Below, one piece after another: positions 44,504 through 52,263 of a DNA stretch of 64,000 nucleotides. The stretch is from Alcanivorax sediminis. Its GTDB lineage: Bacteria > Pseudomonadota > Gammaproteobacteria > Pseudomonadales > Alcanivoracaceae. Below the pieces are notes generated by a model, which saw nothing but the letters and a program-made list of their open reading frames with translations, did no database searches and was not told the DNA's origin. The position numbers were made by a program, and so were the translations under genes. The DNA lies in NCBI RefSeq assembly GCF_009601165.1, contig NZ_WIRE01000001.1, positions 2,108,001-2,172,000 of the forward strand. The letters are read 5' to 3'. Position 1 is the stretch's first letter, and each line of letters starts with the position of its first letter.

Positions 44504-44584
44504 GCAAGCTGGATTTCCCACAAAACAATCATTATCCCAATGCCTCGCAAGCAGGCAATGTCGTTGTGGGAGATTCAGCTTGCT
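44504..44584. repeat. 81-bp imperfect palindrome (cruciform-like)
   Basis: Outer arms 44504-44529 and 44559-44584 begin with GCAAGCTG and contain TCCCACAA; they pair with few mismatches. Between them is a small inner hairpin TGCCT-N7-AGGCA. The structure resembles a REP doublet or a small mobile palindromic unit. Confidence 0.6.
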
Positions 44585-44703
44585 GAACAAACAAGACCTT
44601 TCAATCTGGTATCCGGCTGGCCTTGGGGTCACGCAGTTTCAACACCCTAAAAAGTTTCGCATGCAGCGTCTCGTGTGAAGCTTGATGCAGCCGAGAAACA
44701 GGC

Positions 44704-44729
44704 AAAAAAAACGCGGCCCGAAGGCCGCG
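44704..44729 (-). terminator. Intrinsic terminator of the desaturase operon
   Basis: On the minus strand CGCGGCC pairs with GGCCGCG around TTCG and is followed by eight T. It lies 8 bp past the desaturase stop. Confidence 0.9.
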
Positions 44730-44736
44730 TGGTGTG

Positions 44737-45936
44737 TCAGGAGGAGGTGGCCTGACTGGGGTTGCGCTGATAGGGCTCGCCTCCGCCTGGGAAGGCAAGG
44801 CGGATATTCTTAAGCCAGGTAGTGCCGAACTGCCTGAACAAGGAGGCGCTGTTGTAGGGCAGGCCGTAGCGGTCGGCCAGCGCCCGTACACGGGGAGAGG
44901 CTTCCTTGTAACGGTTGCTGCACATGTCCGGAAACAGGTGGTGCTCAATCTGGTGGGACAGGTTGCCGGACAGCACATGAAACAGTTTGCCGCCCTCGAT
45001 GTTGCAGGAACCAAGCAGTTGACGCAGGTACCAGCGGGCACGAGTCTCGCCTTCCACCTGCTCCAGGGTGAAGTTATGCACTCCCGCAGGGAAGTGGCCG
45101 CAGAAAATGATCATGAACGCCCAGATGTTGCGGATCACATTGGCGATGGCGTTGGCGCCCGCCACGATACCGAACACCGCCAGCGGTGAGAAATCCACAA
45201 AGAAGGAAATCGGAATAGCCACCAACGCTGCGGCCAGCGGCCAGGCGATGTAATCTTTTGCTACCTGACGCCAGATCTTGTAGCCAATACGCTTCAGCAG
45301 CGGTTTGAAGTCGGCGAATTTGTTCTTGCCTTTAATGTGGTCATCAATGGCTTGCTCGTGAAATGCCACTCCTTCTTCAAACAACAGCATCAGCAGGATG
45401 AAATACACCGGCTGCAGCAAGTAGGCCGGTTTCCATCTTTGCATGGGGGTTACGCGCATGATGCCGTAGCCTACGTCCAGGTCCTTTTCCAGCACATTGG
45501 TCCAGGTGTGATGCACTACATTGTGGGAATGCATCCAGCGGTCGGAGGGGCTCATGGTGTCCCATTCCCAGATGTTGGATTGAATCTCCGGGTCTTTCAT
45601 CCAGTCCCATTGTGCGTGGAGCACGTTGTGGGCAATTTCCATGTTTTCCAGAATCTTGGCGATGCCCAGCATGAAGGTGCCCAGCCCCAGCAGGGTCAAC
45701 ATCACGGGCCAGACCGCCAGGGCATGTCCCCAGGCGGGCAGGAAGAACAGGGACGCATAGATCAGCACCCGTGCGCCGAGCGCCATGCTCCGCTGTGTCT
45801 TGATCACCTTGAGAATGTAGGCGCGGTCCCGCTCGCCGCGGGAGTCCAGAATTTCGTCACGAATGGCATCCAGTTCGCGGCCAAAATCTTCAATTTGCTC
45901 ATCGGTCAGGTTCACCGGCAACTTATGTGTCTTCAT
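44737..45936 (-). CDS. Membrane fatty acid desaturase
   Basis: A 399-residue di-iron desaturase. The ATG at 45936 is preferred; an in-frame start at 45999 overlaps the upstream gene. Histidine boxes are HNVLH (box 1), HSHNVVHH (box 2) and HQIEHH (box 3, in NLSHQIEHHLFPD). Hydrophobic blocks between them give four or so membrane helices. The enzyme introduces a cis double bond into acyl chains using O2 and electrons from a ferredoxin-like donor, which is encoded 10 bp upstream. The pair recalls the DesB/DesC acyl-CoA delta-9 system of P. aeruginosa, though no DesT-type repressor gene is adjacent. The HQIEHH form of box 3 also occurs in acyl-lipid desaturases, so regiospecificity is uncertain. 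Confidence 0.92.
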   Translation of the reverse strand: MKTHKLPVNLTDEQIEDFGRELDAIRDEILDSRGERDRAYILKVIKTQRSMALGARVLIYASLFFLPAWGHALAVWPVMLTLLGLGTFMLGIAKILENMEIAHNVLHAQWDWMKDPEIQSNIWEWDTMSPSDRWMHSHNVVHHTWTNVLEKDLDVGYGIMRVTPMQRWKPAYLLQPVYFILLMLLFEEGVAFHEQAIDDHIKGKNKFADFKPLLKRIGYKIWRQVAKDYIAWPLAAALVAIPISFFVDFSPLAVFGIVAGANAIANVIRNIWAFMIIFCGHFPAGVHNFTLEQVEGETRARWYLRQLLGSCNIEGGKLFHVLSGNLSHQIEHHLFPDMCSNRYKEASPRVRALADRYGLPYNSASLFRQFGTTWLKNIRLAFPGGGEPYQRNPSQATSS

Positions 45937-45946
45937 CTCGGGCCCC

Positions 45947-47056
45947 TTACAAGTCAAGTTCGCAATCGCCGGCAGCGGCGCAAATACAGGTCTGCACAAT
46001 GCTGCCTGCCTCGTTCAACACTTCCCCGGTGCGCAGATCGCGAACACAGCCTGACACCAGCGTGGTGTTGCACGTGTGGCAGATCCCCATGCGGCAACCA
46101 TGGGGCGGGTTCATCCCCGCATCCTCGGCCACCTTCAATAGCGGGGTTTCGCTGTCGGCTTCGGTATCGATGCCACTCTGGGCAAAGCGTACCTTGCCGC
46201 CCACGGCATCCTTGGGGATCTCCGTGAACGGTGCGCGGAAGCGTTCTATATGCAGGTTGCGGCTGCAGCCGGCCTGCTCGAAACAGGCTTCGATGGCTTC
46301 CAGCAGGGAAGGGGGGCCGCAGGCGTACACGTCACGTTCCTTCCAGTCCGGGCAAAGCGCCGCGAGTTGGGCTTCAGAGAAATGCTGGTCCTTACCCTCG
46401 CGGGTATAGAGCAGATTGAGGTGATAGCGGGAATGTTTGGCATCCATCTCCTTCAGCTGCTTGCCCAGTACCACATCAAACTCATGTGGCGAGTAATGCA
46501 GGTGGCAGGTGTCAGGGAGACGTTCCTGGGCAATCAGACTGCTGATCATGCTGAAGGCCGGGGTAATACCGCTACCGGCCGTGATAAACAGAGGCTGGAT
46601 CGGATTGGCATCGGGCAGATAGAAATCGCCTTGCGGCAAGCCAATCGGCAGATAATCACCCACCTTGATGTTGCGGACAATGTGATGGGAAATGGTGCCC
46701 TTGTCGATGGCCTTCACCGTGATGGTGAAGCAGTCATCGTTTCGTTCAGGCGGTGAGGAAATCGTATAGGTGCGTGTGTAATGTTTGCCGTTGGCGGGAA
46801 TGCCGACCCGCACATGCTGACCCGCCCGGTGACCTCGCCAGTTCAACCCCGGGCGCAGGGTAATCGTGCGAGCATCCCTGGTTTCATCCCAGACCTTCTC
46901 CACTCGCGCCTGCATCTTGTGGGTGGTCCACAGAGGGTTTACCAGCTCAAGATAATGGGAGGTGCGCAAGGGCCAGGCGAAATAGTCAGTAATGGTGCTC
47001 AGTCGTGACCAGATGGACGGAGTCGTATTGTGCTCCGTTGGGACGGGTTGGCGCAT
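45947..47056 (-). CDS. Ferredoxin-type oxidoreductase, electron donor of the desaturase
   Basis: A 369-residue flavo-iron-sulfur protein. Residues about 45-140 form the FAD domain (HYTRTYTISSPP binds flavin). Residues about 150-265 form the NAD(P)H domain (FITAGSGITPAFSM, then YACGPPSLLEAI). Residues about 285-369 form a plant-type 2Fe-2S ferredoxin domain with Cys in the order C-x4-C-x2-C-x(about 30)-C (HGCRMGICHTCN ... QTCIC). This is the layout of P. aeruginosa DesC and of hydroxylase reductases. Ten base pairs separate it from the desaturase, so it should be the dedicated reductase. It is first in the operon. Confidence 0.92.
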   Translation of the reverse strand: MRQPVPTEHNTTPSIWSRLSTITDYFAWPLRTSHYLELVNPLWTTHKMQARVEKVWDETRDARTITLRPGLNWRGHRAGQHVRVGIPANGKHYTRTYTISSPPERNDDCFTITVKAIDKGTISHHIVRNIKVGDYLPIGLPQGDFYLPDANPIQPLFITAGSGITPAFSMISSLIAQERLPDTCHLHYSPHEFDVVLGKQLKEMDAKHSRYHLNLLYTREGKDQHFSEAQLAALCPDWKERDVYACGPPSLLEAIEACFEQAGCSRNLHIERFRAPFTEIPKDAVGGKVRFAQSGIDTEADSETPLLKVAEDAGMNPPHGCRMGICHTCNTTLVSGCVRDLRTGEVLNEAGSIVQTCICAAAGDCELDL

Positions 47057-47586
47057 AGCATTTCCTCGTTCATTGTCGTTATTTGAGGTTCTTGTAGCGT
47101 CGATATGTCGTTCGGCTGTCAGCCCTTGGCGGTGATCCAGTGTGCTGAGAGCAGTAGTTCAAGTCTGAGTATCCACCTGATCAGTCGGGCTTTTCCAACG
47201 GGTGTACGCAATCAGTACGGAAACGCATCTGAACGTAATAATCGTTGCCCTATCAGTGTGGTTGGCGTGGATCATCCTCCGCTTTGTTGTGGCGTCAGCC
47301 CCTGTTGGGAAAAAGTGCTTCGTTACCGAGAGTAAAACCAATTGTGAACAGTTGTCCATGTTTGAGTTGGGCGGTGTTCCTTTGATGTATTGCATCGGTC
47401 GCGAAACTGGCCACATAAAGACTGCCTCAAAAGTGGCAGGCACTGCTTGCCCCCTGTCCTGGCCGAAGTGCGCTTCATCCGCTAATCAATCCCAATCAAC
47501 CACATTTTCTTGTCCCTGTCCGGGCTTTGACGGATAGTTTTCATACAACGGATGGAACCGGTTGTATGAAAGAACAAGGAGTGTTT
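47057..47586. other. 530-bp divergent promoter region
   Basis: The region separates the leftward desaturase operon from the rightward porin gene. It contains the inverted repeat at 47539-47571 next to the porin start. A 111-codon plus frame at 47202-47537 has one hydrophobic stretch, but no good ribosome site or family match and I do not call it. No TetR-type gene is present. Confidence 0.5.
47539..47571 (+). promoter_or_regulatory. Inverted repeat in the leader of the porin gene
   Basis: Perfect 11-bp arms TTTCATACAAC and GTTGTATGAAA are separated by 11 bp. The repeat ends 5 bp before the AAGGAG ribosome site of the gene starting at 47587. It could be an operator or an RNA hairpin controlling translation. 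Confidence 0.55.
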
Positions 47587-48843
47587 ATGAAGCCAATGTC
47601 CCTGGCAGTTGCTGCCATGGCGGGAAGTCTTTGGCTGCCAGCCCTGGCGGCCGAAGAAGACCTTGAGCTCCGTCTGGCGGAGCAGGATGCGAAAATCGCG
47701 GCCCTGTCCGCGCGCCTCAGTGAACAGAACCCCATCTCATCCATTGATCTTAATGTCAGCGGCTATATCAATGTGGCGGCGGTCGCTACCAATAACGTCA
47801 AGGACGCTGCAGGAAACGAGCTGACTTACCGTGGTGTCGGGCAGGAGGTGGATTATCGCTCTCTTTCATCCGCGGGCCTTCAGCTTACCGCCAGGGTTAA
47901 TGATCAACTATCAGGCACCATCCAGATGCTGGCGGAGGGGGAGGAAGACTATGACGTGGATGCTGAGTGGGCCTACCTTGCGTATCAATTGACGCCCTCG
48001 TTAACGGTTCGTGGTGGTCGCCTGGTTATCCCCCTGTATATGCACTCACAGTATTACACTGTCGGGTTCGCCTATCCCTGGGTATCTCTGCCGCAAGAGG
48101 TGTACAACCTCGCGCCGGTTCGCACCATGGACGGTGTGGACGTCAGCTACCAGTTTGATACCGGCAGCATTGCCCATCGCCTCAATGGCTACCATGGCGC
48201 TGTGCAAGCCAATCTTGGTGGTCTGGAATTCTCCATGCGGGATATTGTCGGCATCAATCTAGCCTCCAACTGGGGCAACCTTTCCACCTGGTTGAGCTAT
48301 GCGGGGGCGGAAGCCAATCTGGATCTTTCCAGCCAGTTCGGAGGTCCGACCCCCTACGACGTGGAGGGCGAGTACGCTTACTTCAATGGTGTCGGATTCC
48401 AGTACGACAACGGCAGCCTTTTATTCATGGCCGAACGTGCCGAAGTGACATTTACCAATAATTGGGGAGCCTCCAATGAAGCGTACTACACCACATTGGG
48501 GTATCGGGTTGCTGCGGTGACGCCCTATCTTACCTGGGCCACCGTGGAAGACCGTGGCTACAACGAGGTGAGTGATGATCCGGCTGCCGCCTTCCTCTAC
48601 AACACCCAGGCCACTCACCAGAAAAGCTGGACCTTCGGGGTGCGTACCGACTTGGCCGATAGTCTGGCGGTCAAGGTCGAGGTATCCCGTTATTACGATC
48701 TGGGGGATGCCAGCCAGGCCGGCTCGGTAATATTCCCCGGCCCGACAACGGTGCCTTTCCAGACAGGTTCCTTGTTCAGTGGCCAGCCGGATGATGATGA
48801 AACGCCCATGGTGTTTCGCATCGCTGCGCAAATGGTGTTCTAG
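47587..48843 (+). CDS. Outer-membrane porin-like barrel
   Basis: A 418-residue protein. The ATG at 47587 has AAGGAG upstream; the longer frame starting at 47527 would span the inverted repeat. The signal peptide is SLAVAAMAGSLWLPALAA. Next is a short coiled coil (ELRLAEQDAKIAALSARLSEQ), as in several trimeric porins. The rest is alternating amphipathic strands (LNVSGYINVAAVAT, AEWAYLAYQLTPSLTVRGGRLVIP) ending with MVFRIAAQMVF. The permeant is unknown. It is followed after 11 bp by a small PstS-like protein; the two probably form an operon. Confidence 0.85.
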   Translation: MKPMSLAVAAMAGSLWLPALAAEEDLELRLAEQDAKIAALSARLSEQNPISSIDLNVSGYINVAAVATNNVKDAAGNELTYRGVGQEVDYRSLSSAGLQLTARVNDQLSGTIQMLAEGEEDYDVDAEWAYLAYQLTPSLTVRGGRLVIPLYMHSQYYTVGFAYPWVSLPQEVYNLAPVRTMDGVDVSYQFDTGSIAHRLNGYHGAVQANLGGLEFSMRDIVGINLASNWGNLSTWLSYAGAEANLDLSSQFGGPTPYDVEGEYAYFNGVGFQYDNGSLLFMAERAEVTFTNNWGASNEAYYTTLGYRVAAVTPYLTWATVEDRGYNEVSDDPAAAFLYNTQATHQKSWTFGVRTDLADSLAVKVEVSRYYDLGDASQAGSVIFPGPTTVPFQTGSLFSGQPDDDETPMVFRIAAQMVF

Positions 48844-48854
48844 GGAGGTTGGCG

Positions 48855-49277
48855 ATGAAAGGATTCAAGCTGACATTTTTGCTCATTGCGACGCTGATGG
48901 GCCAGCCCCTGTGGGCAGATTTAGCCGTTGTGGTCGGCAAGGATGCGCTTGTCGATAATGTCTCCACCGAAGATTTACGCCGCCTTTTCAAAGGGCAAAT
49001 CCGTGCGTTGGATGGCACCCGCGTAGCGCTGCTCGACATGCCAGAGGGGAGTTCCATCAGGGATGATTTCTATTACCGGCTGCTCCACAAGCACGCAGCG
49101 CAGATGCGCTCTTTCCGGGCGCGCATGATCTTCACCGGAAAAGGGGCCCCGCCTCGTGCGGTCAGTGGGCTGTCTGAAATGAAGGTGCTGCTGCGCGCGG
49201 GCGACAAGGTGTACATCGGCTATATGGACAGCAGCCAGGTGACGCCGGATTTACGTGTGCTTATGACGTTCCCCTGA
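48855..49277 (+). CDS. Mini PstS-like periplasmic protein
   Basis: A 140-residue secreted protein. The ATG at 48855 lies 6 nt after GGAGG. The signal peptide is LTFLLIATLMGQPLWA. The mature 120 residues match one lobe of the phosphate-binding PBP-like family: VVVGKDALVDNVSTEDLRRLFKGQ, then MIFTGKGAPPRAVSG and VYIGYMDSSQV. True PstS proteins are about 320 residues with two lobes; this is a single-lobe form. Such short proteins are often found next to a porin, as here. The ligand need not be phosphate. Confidence 0.8.
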   Translation: MKGFKLTFLLIATLMGQPLWADLAVVVGKDALVDNVSTEDLRRLFKGQIRALDGTRVALLDMPEGSSIRDDFYYRLLHKHAAQMRSFRARMIFTGKGAPPRAVSGLSEMKVLLRAGDKVYIGYMDSSQVTPDLRVLMTFP

Positions 49278-49382
49278 TCCTCCCATCAGAGGTTTGCATT
49301 CAGACGAATCACCCAAACAGGTGAGGTGTCTGCGGGGCAAGGTCATAACATAAGAGAGATTCAAACCTGCGCAGAGTGTTCG

Positions 49383-49874
49383 ATGACCATACAATCTCGA
49401 ATCTGGCTGATGCTGCTTTTGATCCTTCCTGTTGCGGTCATGGCTTGCCCGGAAAGTGGCAAGAACGACAGGTTGCTTTATGGCATTGCTTTCAAGCTGG
49501 CGCAGGCGGGCAGTTGTCATCGACTGGAAGAGCAGGATCAGGCGGACTGTCTTGAGTCTGTCCTTTCGGAACAGGCCATGACACAGCCGGATATCCATGA
49601 CGCCCTGCTGCTTATTCGTTATGGCAATGTGCGCAGAATCAGGGCGTGTAATCACCATGAAATGCGAGATATTCGACCGGGAGCAGAGATCCCGGTTGCA
49701 CTGTGGACCTGTCACGATATCTCGCCTCCGGAAAGCACCTCATCGGCGGACGTGAAAACACTGGCATTTGCCATGGTCTACACCGATCCGGTGACGCTCA
49801 AGATTGCTCGCAGTGTTTTGTTGCCAGTCTCGCCGGTTGCTTCACATCATCCCGTTGCACCCGAGGTACACTAG
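49383..49874 (+). CDS. Secreted Cys-containing protein of unknown function
   Basis: A 163-residue protein with a signal peptide (RIWLMLLLILPVAVMACPESG, cleavage near AC). The mature part has several Cys (SGKNDRLLYGIAFKLAQAGSC, DCLESVL, RACNHH, LWTCHD) that could form disulfides. The ribosome site is weak and an upstream start at 49326 is possible. I do not recognise the family. It lies about 100 bp after the mini-PstS gene on the same strand. Confidence 0.55.
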   Translation: MTIQSRIWLMLLLILPVAVMACPESGKNDRLLYGIAFKLAQAGSCHRLEEQDQADCLESVLSEQAMTQPDIHDALLLIRYGNVRRIRACNHHEMRDIRPGAEIPVALWTCHDISPPESTSSADVKTLAFAMVYTDPVTLKIARSVLLPVSPVASHHPVAPEVH

Positions 49875-49932
49875 GATTCGAATGCACCTTTCGGTAGCCT
49901 GCGTGGTACCGAATCAGACAAGGATCCTCAGG

Positions 49933-50349
49933 GTGAATACGAAACAACAATGGTTGCAGGCTTTTACCGGTGGCTTTATTGCCACGCTGCTTTTCCATCA
50001 GGGCGTTCTCGCGCTGTTCTGGCTGGCCGACATGATTCCGGCGGCTCCCTGGAACATGAATCCGGTGCCGCCCTTTGCCGTTCCGCAGGTCATCTCCCTG
50101 GCTTTCTGGGGCGGGCTGTGGGGCTTGCCGGTATGGTGGCTGATTCGGCGCTGGCAGGGCCTGCCGTACTGGCTCAGTGCGGTCCTCATTGGCGCCGCTG
50201 GGCCCACTCTGGTGGCCATGCTGGTGGTGTTCCCCATGAAGGGGATTGAGGTGAATGCCACCAAGGTTGTGGGTGGCCTGATCGTCAACGCTGCCTGGGG
50301 CCTGGGTCTGGCGATCTGGATGCGGCTGAGCCTGAGAAAGGCTGTATGA
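49933..50349 (+). CDS. Small four-helix membrane protein
   Basis: A 138-residue inner-membrane protein. The start is taken as GTG 49933 with AAGGA upstream (49920-49924). Four hydrophobic segments are visible: AFTGGFIATLLFHQGVLALF, VISLAFWGGLWGLPVWWLI, WLSAVLIGAAGPTLVAMLVV and VVGGLIVNAAWGLGLAIWM. This resembles small DUF families found next to metabolic genes in marine gammaproteobacteria. Function unknown. It ends at a good terminator. Confidence 0.75.
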   Translation: MNTKQQWLQAFTGGFIATLLFHQGVLALFWLADMIPAAPWNMNPVPPFAVPQVISLAFWGGLWGLPVWWLIRRWQGLPYWLSAVLIGAAGPTLVAMLVVFPMKGIEVNATKVVGGLIVNAAWGLGLAIWMRLSLRKAV

Positions 50350-50357
50350 TCTGACCC

Positions 50358-50381
50358 AAAAGGCGCTTAGGCGCCTTTTTT
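50358..50381 (+). terminator. Intrinsic terminator
   Basis: AAAAGGCGC pairs with GCGCCTTTT around TTAG, followed by more T. It ends the small membrane protein transcript 9 bp after the stop. Confidence 0.9.
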
Positions 50382-50488
50382 ATTCCCGCCGGTTGCAGGG
50401 CATTCAGCAAAGCCGCTAAATCAGTGCGGTCGCTTGTGCTCAACAATTGCTACACTGCACGCCTGATTCCCACCACCTGAGCTTTGCC

Positions 50489-51868
50489 GTGACTGACTCC
50501 CTGTTTTCCTCTCTGCCGCTTGGCACAGATATGCTCGCCAATCTGGATACCCTGGGCTACGCCAGCATGACCCCGGTACAGGCAGCGAGCCTGCCGTTAC
50601 TGCTGAAAGGTCACGATGTAATCGCCCAGGCCAGTACGGGCAGCGGCAAGACCGCCGCCTTCGGTATTGGGCTTCTGCATCCGCTCAATCTTCGCTATTA
50701 CGGTTGCCAGGCACTTGTGCTGTGCCCAACCCGGGAACTGGCGGATCAGGTGGCAGCGGAGATCCGTCGGCTGGCCCGCGGTGTGGGCAACATCAAGGTG
50801 CTGACCCTGTGTGGCGGCCAACCCATCGGCCCGCAAATCGGCTCGCTGGAGCATGGCGCACAGGTCGTCGTGGGTACGCCGGGCCGCATACTCAAGCATC
50901 TCAGCAAGGGCACCCTGAGCCTCGACGGCCTCAACACTTTGGTGCTGGATGAGGCAGATCGGATGCTCGACATGGGTTTCTACGATGACATTGCCCAGGT
51001 CATTCGCCAGACGCCGGCCCGGCGTCAGACCATGCTGTTTTCGGCCACCTATCCGCCGGGCATCAAGCAGCTGGCCGAGACCTTCATGCGCGAGCCCGAG
51101 CATGTGGAGGTGGAAGCGCTGCATGACAACAGCCGTATCGAACAGCGCTTCTATGAAGTGGAGCCGCTGCAGCGTTATGAGGCCGTAGCCGATGCCATTG
51201 CATGCTTCCGCCCCACCAGCTGTGTGGTGTTCTGCGTAACCAAACAGCAGTGTAACGATGTGGTCGGCCAGTTGTGCCGCCGCGGGCTGTCTGCCCGCGT
51301 ACTGAACAGTGATCTCGAACAGCGCGAGCGCGATGAAGTACTGACCCTGTTTGCCAATCGCAGTCTCTCGGTTTTGGTGGCCACCGATGTGGCAGCCCGT
51401 GGGCTGGATATTGATAACCTGGATATGGTGATCAATGCCGAACTCTCCCACGATCCGCAAACCCACATTCACCGGGTTGGCCGCACCGGTCGGGCAGGGG
51501 AGAAGGGGATGGCAATCAATCTGGTGGCGCCGAAAGAGGCTCGCCGAGCCATGGCCATCGAAGAGCTGCAGGGTGAAAAACTCAACTGGCATCCGGCGTC
51601 CAGCCTCAAGCCCCGCGAAGGCGATCCCATGCTGCCGCCCACCATCACTCTGTGTATTGCTGCCGGTCGCAAGGACAAGCTTCGCCCTGGCGATATCCTC
51701 GGGGCGCTCACGGGGGATGCCGGTATCCCCGGCAATCAGGTCGGCAAGATTACCGTCACCGATTACCAGGCCTATGTGGCCATCGAGCGAGACAGTGCGG
51801 AACTGGCGCTGCAGCGTTTGATGAGCGGCAAGATCAAGGGCAAGAACCGGCGAGTAAAAAAGCTTTGA
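50489..51868 (+). CDS. dbpA: ATP-dependent RNA helicase DbpA
   Basis: A 459-residue DEAD-box helicase, close to the 457 of E. coli DbpA. The start is a GTG at 50489; an upstream TTG at 50447 is less likely. Motifs in order: Q motif (MTPVQAASLP), I (ASTGSGKT), Ia (PTRELADQ), II (DEAD), III (SAT), IV (VVFCVTK), V (ATDVAARGLD), VI (HRVGRTGRAG). The C-terminal domain (TITLCIAAGRKDKLRPGDILGALTG and a basic KIKGKNRRVKKL end) is the DbpA RNA-binding domain. That domain recognises hairpin 92 of 23S rRNA, so the role is in late assembly of the large ribosomal subunit. Confidence 0.95.
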   Translation: MTDSLFSSLPLGTDMLANLDTLGYASMTPVQAASLPLLLKGHDVIAQASTGSGKTAAFGIGLLHPLNLRYYGCQALVLCPTRELADQVAAEIRRLARGVGNIKVLTLCGGQPIGPQIGSLEHGAQVVVGTPGRILKHLSKGTLSLDGLNTLVLDEADRMLDMGFYDDIAQVIRQTPARRQTMLFSATYPPGIKQLAETFMREPEHVEVEALHDNSRIEQRFYEVEPLQRYEAVADAIACFRPTSCVVFCVTKQQCNDVVGQLCRRGLSARVLNSDLEQRERDEVLTLFANRSLSVLVATDVAARGLDIDNLDMVINAELSHDPQTHIHRVGRTGRAGEKGMAINLVAPKEARRAMAIEELQGEKLNWHPASSLKPREGDPMLPPTITLCIAAGRKDKLRPGDILGALTGDAGIPGNQVGKITVTDYQAYVAIERDSAELALQRLMSGKIKGKNRRVKKL

Positions 51869-51879
51869 TGCGGTGCGGC

Positions 51880-51893
51880 TTGATGTGAATCAA
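51880..51893 (+). promoter_or_regulatory. ANR/FNR box upstream of the DUF2892 gene
   Basis: TTGATGTGAATCAA is a perfect match to TTGAT-N4-ATCAA, the site of the oxygen sensors FNR and ANR. It ends 77 bp before the DUF2892 ATG and starts 12 bp after the dbpA stop, so activation of the small gene under low oxygen is likely. Confidence 0.75.
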
Positions 51894-51970
51894 GCTCGCG
51901 CACGATTGATGTCGACGGTGCTTTGTGTGGGTCGCATACTCGGATCAGATGACTCTGAGAGGATTGCGCC

Positions 51971-52171
51971 ATGAAGACAAACGTAGGCAACGCCGACCGC
52001 ACCTTGCGCCTGGTGGCAGGCGTCGTGATTATCGCACTGGGCATCGTTTTCCAGAGCTGGTGGGGCGCTATCGGACTGATCCCGCTGTTCACCGGCACCA
52101 CCCGCTGGTGCCCCGCATACCTTCCCTTCGGGATTTCTACCTGCAAGGCGCCAGATTCACAGGACTCATAA
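51971..52171 (+). CDS. DUF2892 small inner-membrane protein
   Basis: A 66-residue protein with two hydrophobic segments (LRLVAGVVIIALGIVFQ and WWGAIGLIPLFTGTT) and a conserved C-terminal RWCPAYLPFGISTC. It starts with MKTNVGNADR, typical of the DUF2892/YgaP membrane domain. In YgaP this domain is fused to a rhodanese; here it is alone. The two Cys are the conserved ones. The strong ANR/FNR box upstream suggests a role in low-oxygen growth. The exact function is unknown. Confidence 0.9.
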   Translation: MKTNVGNADRTLRLVAGVVIIALGIVFQSWWGAIGLIPLFTGTTRWCPAYLPFGISTCKAPDSQDS

Positions 52172-52263
52172 CGTCCGAACCAGGGCAAGGTGCGGCGTCT
52201 TGATGCAAAGGGGCGGTGGTCGGCCGAATGTCTATTCTTAAAAACGAATACCACGCAAAAAGT

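Larger units (their letters stand above)
44441..44736. other. Gap with an 81-bp palindromic structure and a leftward terminator
   Basis: No gene is seen. The gap holds the imperfect palindrome at 44504-44584 and the desaturase terminator at 44704-44729. No T-run terminator for the plus-strand transport operon is evident; the palindrome may serve as its end. Confidence 0.6.

Noticed and set aside
47202..47537. 111-codon plus frame with one hydrophobic stretch upstream of the porin
   Set aside because: It starts at a GTG without a ribosome site, has no family resemblance, and its end runs into the porin leader.
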